Under the pieces are notes generated by a model, which saw only the letters and a program-made list of their open reading frames with translations, was not told where the DNA came from and made no database searches. Below are positions 41,388 through 49,169 of a DNA stretch of 64,000 nt, one piece after another; position 1 is the first letter of the stretch; each line of letters opens with the position of its first letter. Both the position numbers and the translations under genes were made by a program. Location: the NCBI RefSeq assembly GCF_000429305.1, contig NZ_AUBP01000002.1:434001-498000 (forward strand), read 5' to 3'. The DNA comes from Desulfovibrio inopinatus DSM 10711 (GTDB lineage Bacteria; Desulfobacterota; Desulfovibrionia; Desulfovibrionales; Desulfovibrionaceae).

Positions 41388-43019
41388 ATGGCTGACGCTG
41401 CCTACCCGACCCTGACCGTCCTTGTTTTCTTTCCGCTGGCCGCGGCGCTTTTCATGGCGTTTTTTATCAAAAACGAGATGGTGGTGCGCGCCTTCACCCT
41501 TGTCGTGTCGTTGGTTGAAATTCTGCTCTCATTCCCGCTGTTTTTGAATTATCAGCTTGGTGAGGCAGGATATCAATTTGTCGAACACGCTGCCTGGCTA
41601 CCCGGCATCGGCATAAGCTACCATCTTGGTATCGATGGGATCAGCTTCTTTATGGTGCTGCTTTCCGTCTTGATACTGCCTCTGTGTGTCCTGTGTTCCT
41701 GGACATACATTGAAAAGCGCATCAAAGAGTTTCACATTAGCTTGTTGCTTATGACCACGGCCTGTATCGGCGTGTTTGTGGCACTCGATTTTGTCCTGTT
41801 TTACATCTTCTGGGAAGCCATGCTTGTCCCCATGTATCTGCTGATCGCAGTGTGGGGCGGGCCGGATCGTAAATACGCATCCATTAAGTTCTTCCTGTAT
41901 ACATTGGCTGGTTCGACTTTGTTGCTTGTTGCCATCGTTGCATTCTGGAGCGTTGGCGGTACCTTCGACATTGTTGAACTGAGCAAACAAACCTATCCGT
42001 ACCAGTTCCAAATCTGGACGTTTCTTGCCATGGCCCTGGCGTTTGCCATCAAGGTGCCCATGTTTCCGTTTCATACGTGGTTGCCTGCCGCGCACGTTCA
42101 GGCTCCTAGCGCCGGTTCGGTCATCCTGGCTTCGGTGCTGTTGAAAATGGGAACGTATGGTTTCCTGCGCTTCTGCTTGCCTCTGGCTCCTGCCGCCAGC
42201 GACTATTTTGCGCCGATGATGATCGCCATCTCCGTGGCTTCGATTCTGTATGGCGGTTTGGTCGCTTTGGGCCAGACCGACATGAAAAAACTGATTGCGT
42301 ATTCTTCGGTAGGCCACATGGGTTTTGTTACCCTTGGTATCTTTGTTCTCAATCAACGCGGGATTGAGGGCGCTATCATGCAGATGCTCAACCACGGTAT
42401 TACCACGGGCGCCATGTTTATGATGATCGGCGCAGCGTATGAGCGCAGTCACTCGCGTGAAATTAGCGACCATATCGGTATCGGTCGTTATCTGCCTGCC
42501 TTCATCTTCTTCTGGGGCTTGTTCTCCATGTCTTCCCTTGCATTCCCCGGAACAAACAGCTTTGTCGGTGAAATCCTCGTGTTGGTTGGTGCTTTTACCG
42601 ACAGCGTACCGGCAGCCTTTTTGGCTATTCCCGGTGCCATGCTGGCCGCAGCCTATATGCTGCGTCTTCTTCAGAAAATGGCGTACGGACGTTCGGACAA
42701 CCCCAAAGGTTGGCTCGACCTCAATACGCGGGAATGGATTTATCTCGTACCCATGGCCATCCTTGTCATCTATCTCGGTTTTGCTCCGGGATTGGCCTTG
42801 CGGACGATTTCCCCATCTATTTCCCTGGTGCTTGAGGATGTTCACTCCAAGTCAGTACCTGAAGAAGAAAAGACGCAGGTTGCTGAACCGTCGCATGTCG
42901 TCCCTGAAAAGGCGGCTGCGCCTTTGGCCGATCGTCTTGATGTTTCCCGGGAAAGCGTGGTCTACAATGCGACCACAAACGGGATGATGAACAACGAAGC
43001 CAACGGAACCAACGGATGA
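41388..43019 (+). CDS. nuoM: NADH-quinone oxidoreductase subunit M
   Basis: A 543-residue proton-pumping subunit with about 14 helices. Key residues are present: Glu in LFYIFWEAMLVPMYLLI (helix 5), Lys in FAIKVPMFPFHTWLP (helix 7), Lys in SVLLKMGTYGFLRF, and SSVGHMGFVTLG. GGAG precedes the ATG. After the final helix (about residue 475) a hydrophilic tail of some 60 residues runs to ATTNGMMNNEANGTNG, much longer than usual and low in complexity, exposed to solvent. Its role is unknown. Confidence 0.95.
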   Translation: MADAAYPTLTVLVFFPLAAALFMAFFIKNEMVVRAFTLVVSLVEILLSFPLFLNYQLGEAGYQFVEHAAWLPGIGISYHLGIDGISFFMVLLSVLILPLCVLCSWTYIEKRIKEFHISLLLMTTACIGVFVALDFVLFYIFWEAMLVPMYLLIAVWGGPDRKYASIKFFLYTLAGSTLLLVAIVAFWSVGGTFDIVELSKQTYPYQFQIWTFLAMALAFAIKVPMFPFHTWLPAAHVQAPSAGSVILASVLLKMGTYGFLRFCLPLAPAASDYFAPMMIAISVASILYGGLVALGQTDMKKLIAYSSVGHMGFVTLGIFVLNQRGIEGAIMQMLNHGITTGAMFMMIGAAYERSHSREISDHIGIGRYLPAFIFFWGLFSMSSLAFPGTNSFVGEILVLVGAFTDSVPAAFLAIPGAMLAAAYMLRLLQKMAYGRSDNPKGWLDLNTREWIYLVPMAILVIYLGFAPGLALRTISPSISLVLEDVHSKSVPEEEKTQVAEPSHVVPEKAAAPLADRLDVSRESVVYNATTNGMMNNEANGTNG

Positions 43020-43058
43020 ATATACGCCTCGTTTCGGGAGCTACATCACACCATACTG

Positions 43059-43077
43059 GGCCGGACACTTTCCGGCC
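43059..43077 (+). promoter_or_regulatory. Hairpin just before the nuoN ribosome site
   Basis: GGCCGGA and TCCGGCC form a perfect seven-bp GC-rich stem with a five-base loop. It ends four bases before CGGAG, the nuoN ribosome site. No T run follows, so it is not a terminator. It could mark an mRNA processing or stability site, or tune nuoN translation. Confidence 0.4.
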
Positions 43078-43092
43078 GGCCGGAGTTATGTC

Positions 43093-44502
43093 ATGGATTT
43101 GCAACTAATCATCCCTGAACTCTATCAGACGTTTCTGGCACTGTTTCTTTTCGTCTACACCCTCAAACAAGACGGCGGCGAAGAGACCCCGGCCTTCTTG
43201 CCTGTAGCGGTCTGGATTGGCGTGATCGCCTCTTTGGCTGGTCTGTCTGCTCGCGGTATGCTTGCCTGGGATACCTACCAGATCGATGGCCTGTCGCAGT
43301 TTTTCAAGTTGGCGATTTCAGTGGGTTATGCCATTGCCATGCAAAATGCCTTACGGCAGCCAACCTTGGAAACAAAAAAACGAGCCGATTACTTCCTGCT
43401 GCTGACGCTGTCGAGCTTGGGCCTGATGTTTTTGTCGTCGGCTGTTGAACTCATCACGCTTGTATTGGCGCTCGAACTGTCCTCATACTCGTTGTATGCT
43501 TTGATCCCGTTGCGATCCACCGATCGCGATGCGGCTGAAGCCGGTATCAAATATATCCTGTTTGGTGCTGCGGTGACGGCGCTAGCACTCTTTGGTTTGT
43601 CTTACGTCATGTCTTGGCAGCACACCACGTATCTTGCTGAGTTGGCCAACAAACCCTGGAGTATTGCTGAAAATCCGATGGCCGTTATTGGCCTGACCTT
43701 GTTCCTGGGCGGATTTTTCTACAAACTGGCATTGTTTCCGTTCCACTTCTGGTGCCCCGATGTGTACCAAGGTGCGAGTAACGAAACGGCTGCGTTTGTG
43801 GCAACGCTTCCTAAACTCGGTGCTGTTGTTGTTCTTGTTCGTCTTGCAGCGCTTCTCGCTCCTGGCCTCGAAATCACCAATATCCTCGCGGTACTTGGTG
43901 CGTTGTCCATGACCTATGGAAACTTGGCGGCCTTGGCGCAACGCGATGTGAAACGACTTCTCGGTTACTCGAGTGTTGCTCATGCTGGCTATGTCATGAT
44001 CGGGCTTGTTTCCGGAACGCCGCAAGGCCTTGCGGCGGCAGCGTTTTACAGCCTGATTTATATCCTCATGAACTTGGCTATTTTCTGGGTTGTCTGTAAA
44101 GTCTCTCGTAACGGCGAGAACGTGACAGTGTCTGACCTTGATGGGTTGCACAAACGTGCGCCTGGGTTGGCTGTCGTTTTGGCTGTCTCGGCTTTCGCCT
44201 TGGTTGGCCTCCCGCCGACCGCCGGTTTTACGGGGAAACTCTTTTTGTTGAGTTCAGCCTGGAATCATGGTTATAATTGGCTCGTGGTTGTGGCTGTTTT
44301 GAACACCGCCATTTCCATTTATTACTATTTGAGCCTCGTACGTCATGCGTACACAGGAGAAGCCACAGCTCCCGATGTTGTTGTGGGGCGGGGTTCAATG
44401 ACCATGGCCGGTCTTTTAGCCACGGCAATTCTCATTCTGGGCGCAATGCCGGGACCAATTTATCAGTTGGCTCTTTCGGCAGGAATGACTATTATGCCCT
44501 AA
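43093..44502 (+). CDS. nuoN: NADH-quinone oxidoreductase subunit N
   Basis: A 469-residue antiporter-like subunit. It shows the NuoN helix-5 Glu (LVLALELSSYSLYALIP), helix-7 Lys (GGFFYKLALFPFHFWCPDVYQGASNETAAF) and helix-8 Lys (ATLPKLGAVVVLVRL), then LLGYSSVAHAGYVMIGL. CGGAG precedes the ATG at 43093. It is the last recognised membrane-arm gene and the fourth antiporter-type subunit. A four-cluster Fe-S protein follows after 19 bases. Confidence 0.95.
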   Translation: MDLQLIIPELYQTFLALFLFVYTLKQDGGEETPAFLPVAVWIGVIASLAGLSARGMLAWDTYQIDGLSQFFKLAISVGYAIAMQNALRQPTLETKKRADYFLLLTLSSLGLMFLSSAVELITLVLALELSSYSLYALIPLRSTDRDAAEAGIKYILFGAAVTALALFGLSYVMSWQHTTYLAELANKPWSIAENPMAVIGLTLFLGGFFYKLALFPFHFWCPDVYQGASNETAAFVATLPKLGAVVVLVRLAALLAPGLEITNILAVLGALSMTYGNLAALAQRDVKRLLGYSSVAHAGYVMIGLVSGTPQGLAAAAFYSLIYILMNLAIFWVVCKVSRNGENVTVSDLDGLHKRAPGLAVVLAVSAFALVGLPPTAGFTGKLFLLSSAWNHGYNWLVVVAVLNTAISIYYYLSLVRHAYTGEATAPDVVVGRGSMTMAGLLATAILILGAMPGPIYQLALSAGMTIMP

Positions 44503-44521
44503 AAACTCTGAGGAGTGGAGC

Positions 44522-45043
44522 ATGAGCAAGTATTACATCCGGACCAACTCAGACCGCTGTATTAGCTGCAAGGCCTGCGAAGTTCACTGCAAAGTAAAAA
44601 ATCGTGTTCCTGTTGGGGCCAAACTCGGTCAAATTGTCACTGTTGGTCCGGTCGATAAGGGCGGTAAGCCCAAAATGATGAACTTATTTATGCCATGTTT
44701 TCATTGCGAACAGCCATGGTGTGTGGCCGCGTGTCCCACTGGGGCAATGATTCGGCGCGATGAAGATGGCATAGTGTATGTTGATGCTGAATTATGCGTC
44801 GGTTGCAAAGCCTGCATCATTGCGTGCCCATGGGATATCCCGCAATGGGATGAAGAATCCGGACGCGCGATCAAATGTGACTTCTGCCGTGATCGCATTG
44901 ATGCTGGCAAGAAGCCAGCTTGTGTAACGGCCTGTACGGCTCATGCTCTCGAGTTCGTATCACCCAATGAGACGTCTGGGAAGGTACGGTTTAAGTATGG
45001 AAAGAAACTTCTCGAACATCAATCCAAAGTTAAATTTTTGTAA
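44522..45043 (+). CDS. Ferredoxin-type protein with four [4Fe-4S] clusters (DmsB/PsrB family)
   Basis: A 173-residue cytoplasmic electron carrier with sixteen Cys in four groups: CISCKACEVHC, CFHCEQPWCVAAC, CVGCKACIIAC and CDFCRDRIDAGKKPACVTAC. That arrangement is typical of the Fe-S subunit of DMSO-reductase-like enzymes. There is no twin-arginine signal. GAGGAG precedes the ATG. It is the last gene of the nuo run and has no catalytic partner beside it. It could feed electrons to complex I in place of NuoEFG, or serve the Mo oxidoreductase encoded at 29625-31709; both are inferences. Confidence 0.88.
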   Translation: MSKYYIRTNSDRCISCKACEVHCKVKNRVPVGAKLGQIVTVGPVDKGGKPKMMNLFMPCFHCEQPWCVAACPTGAMIRRDEDGIVYVDAELCVGCKACIIACPWDIPQWDEESGRAIKCDFCRDRIDAGKKPACVTACTAHALEFVSPNETSGKVRFKYGKKLLEHQSKVKFL

Positions 45044-45130
45044 CGTCTCTCCTCCGTGGGGTACGTATATTAGAGGCTAGGGTGGTAAAAAAGGTTAACC
45101 AAAGATTGATGAGGAGAAGGAGGGTGTAAT

Positions 45131-46285
45131 ATGTTTACAAAACGCAGTGCTGTTTTTTATTTAGCACTCCTGGCGTTAACAGTGGGCGTTGTCTGTGTTG
45201 CCCAACCAGCATTAGCTGATCGTCTGGCTGATGCGATCATGGACGCACAGTCGAACGGCAAAATTGATCCGAGTGCTACCCCTGGGTATCTCGGTATTCC
45301 TGGTGGTCCTCAACCGAGCTTGATTGTCGGTTTCTTGTGGGCGATCTGGGTAGGCTGGATTTTTTCGACGGTTGGTGCCTTCGGCGGCATCATGGCCGGT
45401 GTGGGACACATTTCCATTTATGGATTGGGGAACTACGCGTCGAGCTTCGGGAAAGGAACAGCGATGAATACCGTTGTGACCGACTCCATTCGCGTGTCGA
45501 ACCAATGGCTCGTCGGCACAAGCGCCGGTCTGTCCTCCTGGAACTACTTCCGCATGGGACGCTTGGTTCTGCCCTTGGGGTTGGCTCTGGCTGTTGGATC
45601 GATCTCCGGTTCCATTTTGGTCCCGATTTTGACCGCTGGGAAAATCAGCTTGAAGTCCTATATCGGGTACTTCGGTCTGTTCGTCCTGCTGCTTGGTGTC
45701 TACCTTTTCTACGAAACCACTCCTGCTGGGCAGGCTCGTAAGAAAAAAGCCAAAGAAGCTGCCAAGGCGTTCCAAGACAGCGTCAAATCCGGTGTTTCGA
45801 ATACTGACCAAGGCGTAAAAGTCAGCTCGTTCTCACTGACCCGCTGTGCTTTTACCTTCTACGGTGTTGAATTTGACTTCAACCCCATCATCCCGGTTAT
45901 CGGTGGTTTCTTTATCGCGGCTTTGGCCTCCTTCCTGGGTGTTGGCGGCGGCTTCCTGCTCGTCCCCTTCCTGACCTCGGTTGCTGGTCTTCCCATGTAC
46001 CTTGTTGCCGGTACTTCGGCTATGGCCGTTTTCATAGGCATGATTTCCTCCATCTTCTCGTACATGGTCATCAAAGGCACTCCCGTTGCCTGGACCCTGA
46101 TCGGAGCGGAACTTATCGGCATCGTTATCGGTTCGTACATTGGTCCGAAAACGTCCAAGTACATTCCTGATATTTGGCTCAAACGCTTGTTCATTATCTT
46201 GGCTGTCTTTGTCGGTGTCCGCTACACCCTCAAGGGTTTCATGGGCTTCGACATCATGAATCTCTTGACGCAAGCCTTGAACTAA
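45131..46285 (+). CDS. TauE/SafE family sulfite/organosulfonate exporter-like transporter
   Basis: A 384-residue membrane protein. After a signal-like N-terminus (FYLALLALTVGVVCVAQPALA) come two repeats of the TauE/SafE fold: GWIFSTVGAFGGIMAGVGHIS in the first half and FIAALASFLGVGGGFLLVPFLT in the second. About eight helices are predicted, with a charged linker near 195-230. A strong AGGAGAAGGAGGG precedes the ATG. The family exports sulfite, sulfoacetate or related anions. Position after the respiratory operon suggests handling of a sulfur oxyanion. A very strong terminator follows. Confidence 0.85.
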   Translation: MFTKRSAVFYLALLALTVGVVCVAQPALADRLADAIMDAQSNGKIDPSATPGYLGIPGGPQPSLIVGFLWAIWVGWIFSTVGAFGGIMAGVGHISIYGLGNYASSFGKGTAMNTVVTDSIRVSNQWLVGTSAGLSSWNYFRMGRLVLPLGLALAVGSISGSILVPILTAGKISLKSYIGYFGLFVLLLGVYLFYETTPAGQARKKKAKEAAKAFQDSVKSGVSNTDQGVKVSSFSLTRCAFTFYGVEFDFNPIIPVIGGFFIAALASFLGVGGGFLLVPFLTSVAGLPMYLVAGTSAMAVFIGMISSIFSYMVIKGTPVAWTLIGAELIGIVIGSYIGPKTSKYIPDIWLKRLFIILAVFVGVRYTLKGFMGFDIMNLLTQALN

Positions 46286-46304
46286 TTGTTGTTTGTATAC
46301 CGTC

Positions 46305-46346
46305 CAAAACAAAACGCGCGCTGGAAACAGCGCGCGTTTTGTTTTG
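46305..46346. terminator. Strong bidirectional terminator
   Basis: A perfect 19-bp stem (CAAAACAAAACGCGCGCTG and its complement) has a GAAA tetraloop. A runs on one side and T runs on the other let it end both the rightward transporter transcript and the leftward polysaccharide operon. Confidence 0.92.
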
Positions 46347-46520
46347 GATGTGAGAAAATGACGACGCCTGAGATGAGGTATTGTCTTCGTACTTCGATGA
46401 AAATACGCCAAAGCGTCGTAAGTTAAGTCGGTCTGGAGCACCTCTTAAATATGTCGCTAAAAACATAGGACAAAGTCAGACCAAGAACGTGTTAAACGAG
46501 CGATAGTTTCTGAAGAGGTT

Positions 46521-47477
46521 TTAGGGCTTCGTGAGAATTGCGTGAGCTGCTTCATCAAGTCTCCAATCCACTTCTTTGTTGGCTTCGAACCAACAGAATC
46601 CTCGTATACCCCAAGATTGCATGGTTGCGATGGCGTTTTGAAGCCAGAGAGTTTTGTCTCCACCCTGATCGGCGCTGGCCGTTTCAAAGACAAAGATCGG
46701 GGTATTTTTTGAGAGACGCGTTAATTCTTCGTGCAGTGGACTAAAAATGTCGGCAAATGATCGGAAGGTGCTGTCCCATCCGTGCTGTTCTTTCGTTTGT
46801 GTTGTTCCCCAATTATATCCGTCCATCCCGAAGATATCGACATCACTTTTTCCTGGAAAATATGCTGAGGCGGTGTTCCATGTTGCCCCGTTATAGACGG
46901 GATGTGGTTGAGACTCTGCATTGGGACAGAAAACAAATTTGACGTTGTCGGCTTTGAGCCGTCGGAATCGGTTTCGGATGTGTCGATACATGCTTTGATA
47001 CGCAAGGGGAGCCTTCTCGTTGTATTGTGAGGCTGATACGCCCCAATGGTAACGTGCCAAATTCATTTCGTGTCCAAAACGAAGGTAGACAGGTTTTCTG
47101 AGTGCTTTAAGTCGGCTTGCCATCATGTCGATATAGCTATCAAATGTGCCGTCTGTAATGGCTTTCGCCGCTATCATATGCTCTTTGTCATCCTTGTAAT
47201 ACATCGGCTCCCAGGTGAGGCAGGGGATTGCACCGAATCGAAGAATGGCATCGAATGTTTCTTGCGGGAACCATCCTCTCGTGGGCGATTCCGGCCATTG
47301 TAAAAAGAACACAACCAAAGACGGCTTTTTTCCAATATGATTGCTTATGTCGTGAAGTCGAGATTCGACGATGGGAAGCCCATCAAGTGTAACGCCGAAA
47401 AGAAGAGGTTCAGCAGCAATGGAGGAGGTTGGGGCAAAGAGTAAAATACTCATCAGACAGGTCAGCATTGTTTTCAT
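46521..47477 (-). CDS. Secreted GH26-like glycoside hydrolase (operon member)
   Basis: A 318-residue exported hydrolase. The signal peptide ends near AAE (residue 23). The fold is a clan GH-A TIM barrel of family 26 type: the acid/base is Glu137 in YLRFGHEMNLARYHWG, and the nucleophile is Glu265 in IFVFETASADQ. FGMDGYNWG and GFCWFEANKEVDWR complete the active-site cleft. GH26 includes beta-mannanases, 1,3-1,4-glucanases and 1,3-xylanases. The start overlaps the synthase stop by four bases (ATGA), so it is the last gene of the operon. A hydrolase coupled to a synthase usually edits or releases the polymer in the periplasm, as BcsZ does for cellulose. Confidence 0.82.
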   Translation of the reverse strand: MKTMLTCLMSILLFAPTSSIAAEPLLFGVTLDGLPIVESRLHDISNHIGKKPSLVVFFLQWPESPTRGWFPQETFDAILRFGAIPCLTWEPMYYKDDKEHMIAAKAITDGTFDSYIDMMASRLKALRKPVYLRFGHEMNLARYHWGVSASQYNEKAPLAYQSMYRHIRNRFRRLKADNVKFVFCPNAESQPHPVYNGATWNTASAYFPGKSDVDIFGMDGYNWGTTQTKEQHGWDSTFRSFADIFSPLHEELTRLSKNTPIFVFETASADQGGDKTLWLQNAIATMQSWGIRGFCWFEANKEVDWRLDEAAHAILTKP

Positions 47478-49114
47478 GATGCATCCTCTTTTTGTCCTCT
47501 CTTGATGATTGGATTATTGAAATAAAGTGCGGTGGAGAGAATACAGAAGTGGTAAAAGCACCAGAAGGCATTTGCCGCTATGGGAACCACATCGGTTCGC
47601 TCGAAATATATTCGGTTTATTGCCCAAATTATGGCCGCAAAACATGCTATGGCCATGGTGAGCTGTGGCCACAAGAAGAGCAACGGCATGGCTTGTCCGG
47701 AGCCTTTGGGTGTAACGCCAAATGAGCCACGGATACCAATGATGCCGAGAAGAGACGCTCGCATAAATACGGGGAAGGTAATGGCTTGGAGAACAATACC
47801 TTGTGCCAGCTCAATAAGGCGGTATCGGCGTTGACTTAATGTGAAGAAAAATAGGGATAATGTTAAAATAATGTAGGGGCAGAAAAAGAGGAAATATAAT
47901 TCCGGATTAACAAAATAACTTGGAATGTTGAGGAATAAATAGAGAATAGGACTGATCATCATAATAAAGAAGACCCATCCGACAAAATAATGTGTGCCGG
48001 AAAGGAAATATTCCCACCACTTCCAGCCGGTTAACGAGAAAGGATGGAGGACAAAGTTCTTTAAAACCGTTCGAAAGAGCCCGACGGTGCCCAGAGCCCA
48101 ACGAAATTGTTGTTTGAAATACCCTCCAAGATCTTCCGGTCCAAGTCCAAAAGCGCAAATTTTGTTGAGATAGGCGGAATGCCAGTTATGGAGATGGAAT
48201 TTGAGCGATGTCGCGAAGTCCTCCGTGACTGAAGACTCTTCGAAACCACCGACATCGACGAGTGCCTGGACTCGGAAAATGACGTTTGTACCACAGCAGA
48301 ACATTGCGTCCTGCATGCTTTTCCCTTCGCATATATATTCATAAAAGACCGCTTGTTGCAGGCCTGCCCCGTGCGCAACGCGATTAATTTCAAAGTTGGT
48401 GTAATACTGTGGTGTTTGGATGAAGGCGAGACCTTGATTTGCTTCCATAAAGGCAACGAGTGGCTCTGCAAAATCAGGGAACGGATTTTGATCGGCGTCG
48501 AATACTAAAATGTACTTTTCTCGCTCTGTTCGTGCCGTATCTTCAAAAGACTGAAATTCAAACCCTTCACGAATTTTACCCTGAATAAAATCGAGAAAGT
48601 CATTGATCATGCCGGCTTTTGCACCGCGCCAACGGCGTCGAAATAAGTTGACCCCGATGCGTTGACACATGGCATCAACTTCTGCCCGATACGCAGCCAT
48701 TTCTTGCGGGTCTGCATTGGGTCGATCGTAGCGAGTATCATCAAGAAAATAGATGTGTTTGTTGGGGTAGGTCATATTGTAGAAACAGATAAGCGTGTCT
48801 TCAACCACTTCAATTGGTTCGTGGAAGGACGACACAATCACAGCGATAGGAGGATAGTCGTGAAGTTCCGGGACGGCATTTGTGGAAAGACGTGATTGTT
48901 TTGGGGTGGTCATCACATGGAAAATGTTCAGAAAATATCCAAAGGCGTGGAGCATGGTGAAGCCTTCTGCGAACAGCAGAAAAGCGGCGGTAATTTTTTC
49001 AAACACACCGTACTGCGCCGAGAAATAAAGCATCGTACGCACGCCGAGGTAGCCAAAGATTGATAACATGGCCAAAGCCAGAAAGATTGTCAGTAAGAGT
49101 CGAACTGCTTTCAT
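47474..49114 (-). CDS. Processive GT2 polysaccharide synthase (BcsA-like, without PilZ)
   Basis: A 546-residue inner-membrane glycosyltransferase. Two helices precede and about five follow the cytoplasmic GT-A domain. Catalytic motifs are complete: VIVSSFHEP, FLDD (123-126), FDADQNP (205-211), FCCGTN (272-277), SVTEDFATS (the TED base, 297-299) and QQFRW (335-339, the processive QxxRW). It ends after the last helix, with only a short tail, so it has no C-terminal PilZ domain; a PilZ protein is encoded six genes upstream. The likely product is a beta-linked homopolymer or mixed-linkage glycan. The ATG at 49114 has no strong ribosome site. Confidence 0.9.
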   Translation of the reverse strand: MKAVRLLLTIFLALAMLSIFGYLGVRTMLYFSAQYGVFEKITAAFLLFAEGFTMLHAFGYFLNIFHVMTTPKQSRLSTNAVPELHDYPPIAVIVSSFHEPIEVVEDTLICFYNMTYPNKHIYFLDDTRYDRPNADPQEMAAYRAEVDAMCQRIGVNLFRRRWRGAKAGMINDFLDFIQGKIREGFEFQSFEDTARTEREKYILVFDADQNPFPDFAEPLVAFMEANQGLAFIQTPQYYTNFEINRVAHGAGLQQAVFYEYICEGKSMQDAMFCCGTNVIFRVQALVDVGGFEESSVTEDFATSLKFHLHNWHSAYLNKICAFGLGPEDLGGYFKQQFRWALGTVGLFRTVLKNFVLHPFSLTGWKWWEYFLSGTHYFVGWVFFIMMISPILYLFLNIPSYFVNPELYFLFFCPYIILTLSLFFFTLSQRRYRLIELAQGIVLQAITFPVFMRASLLGIIGIRGSFGVTPKGSGQAMPLLFLWPQLTMAIACFAAIIWAINRIYFERTDVVPIAANAFWCFYHFCILSTALYFNNPIIKRGQKEDAS

Positions 49115-49169
49115 ATGTACATGTTTGCCAATGCCCGATCAATCCACGGGCTGTTTCGCTCTCACGAGA

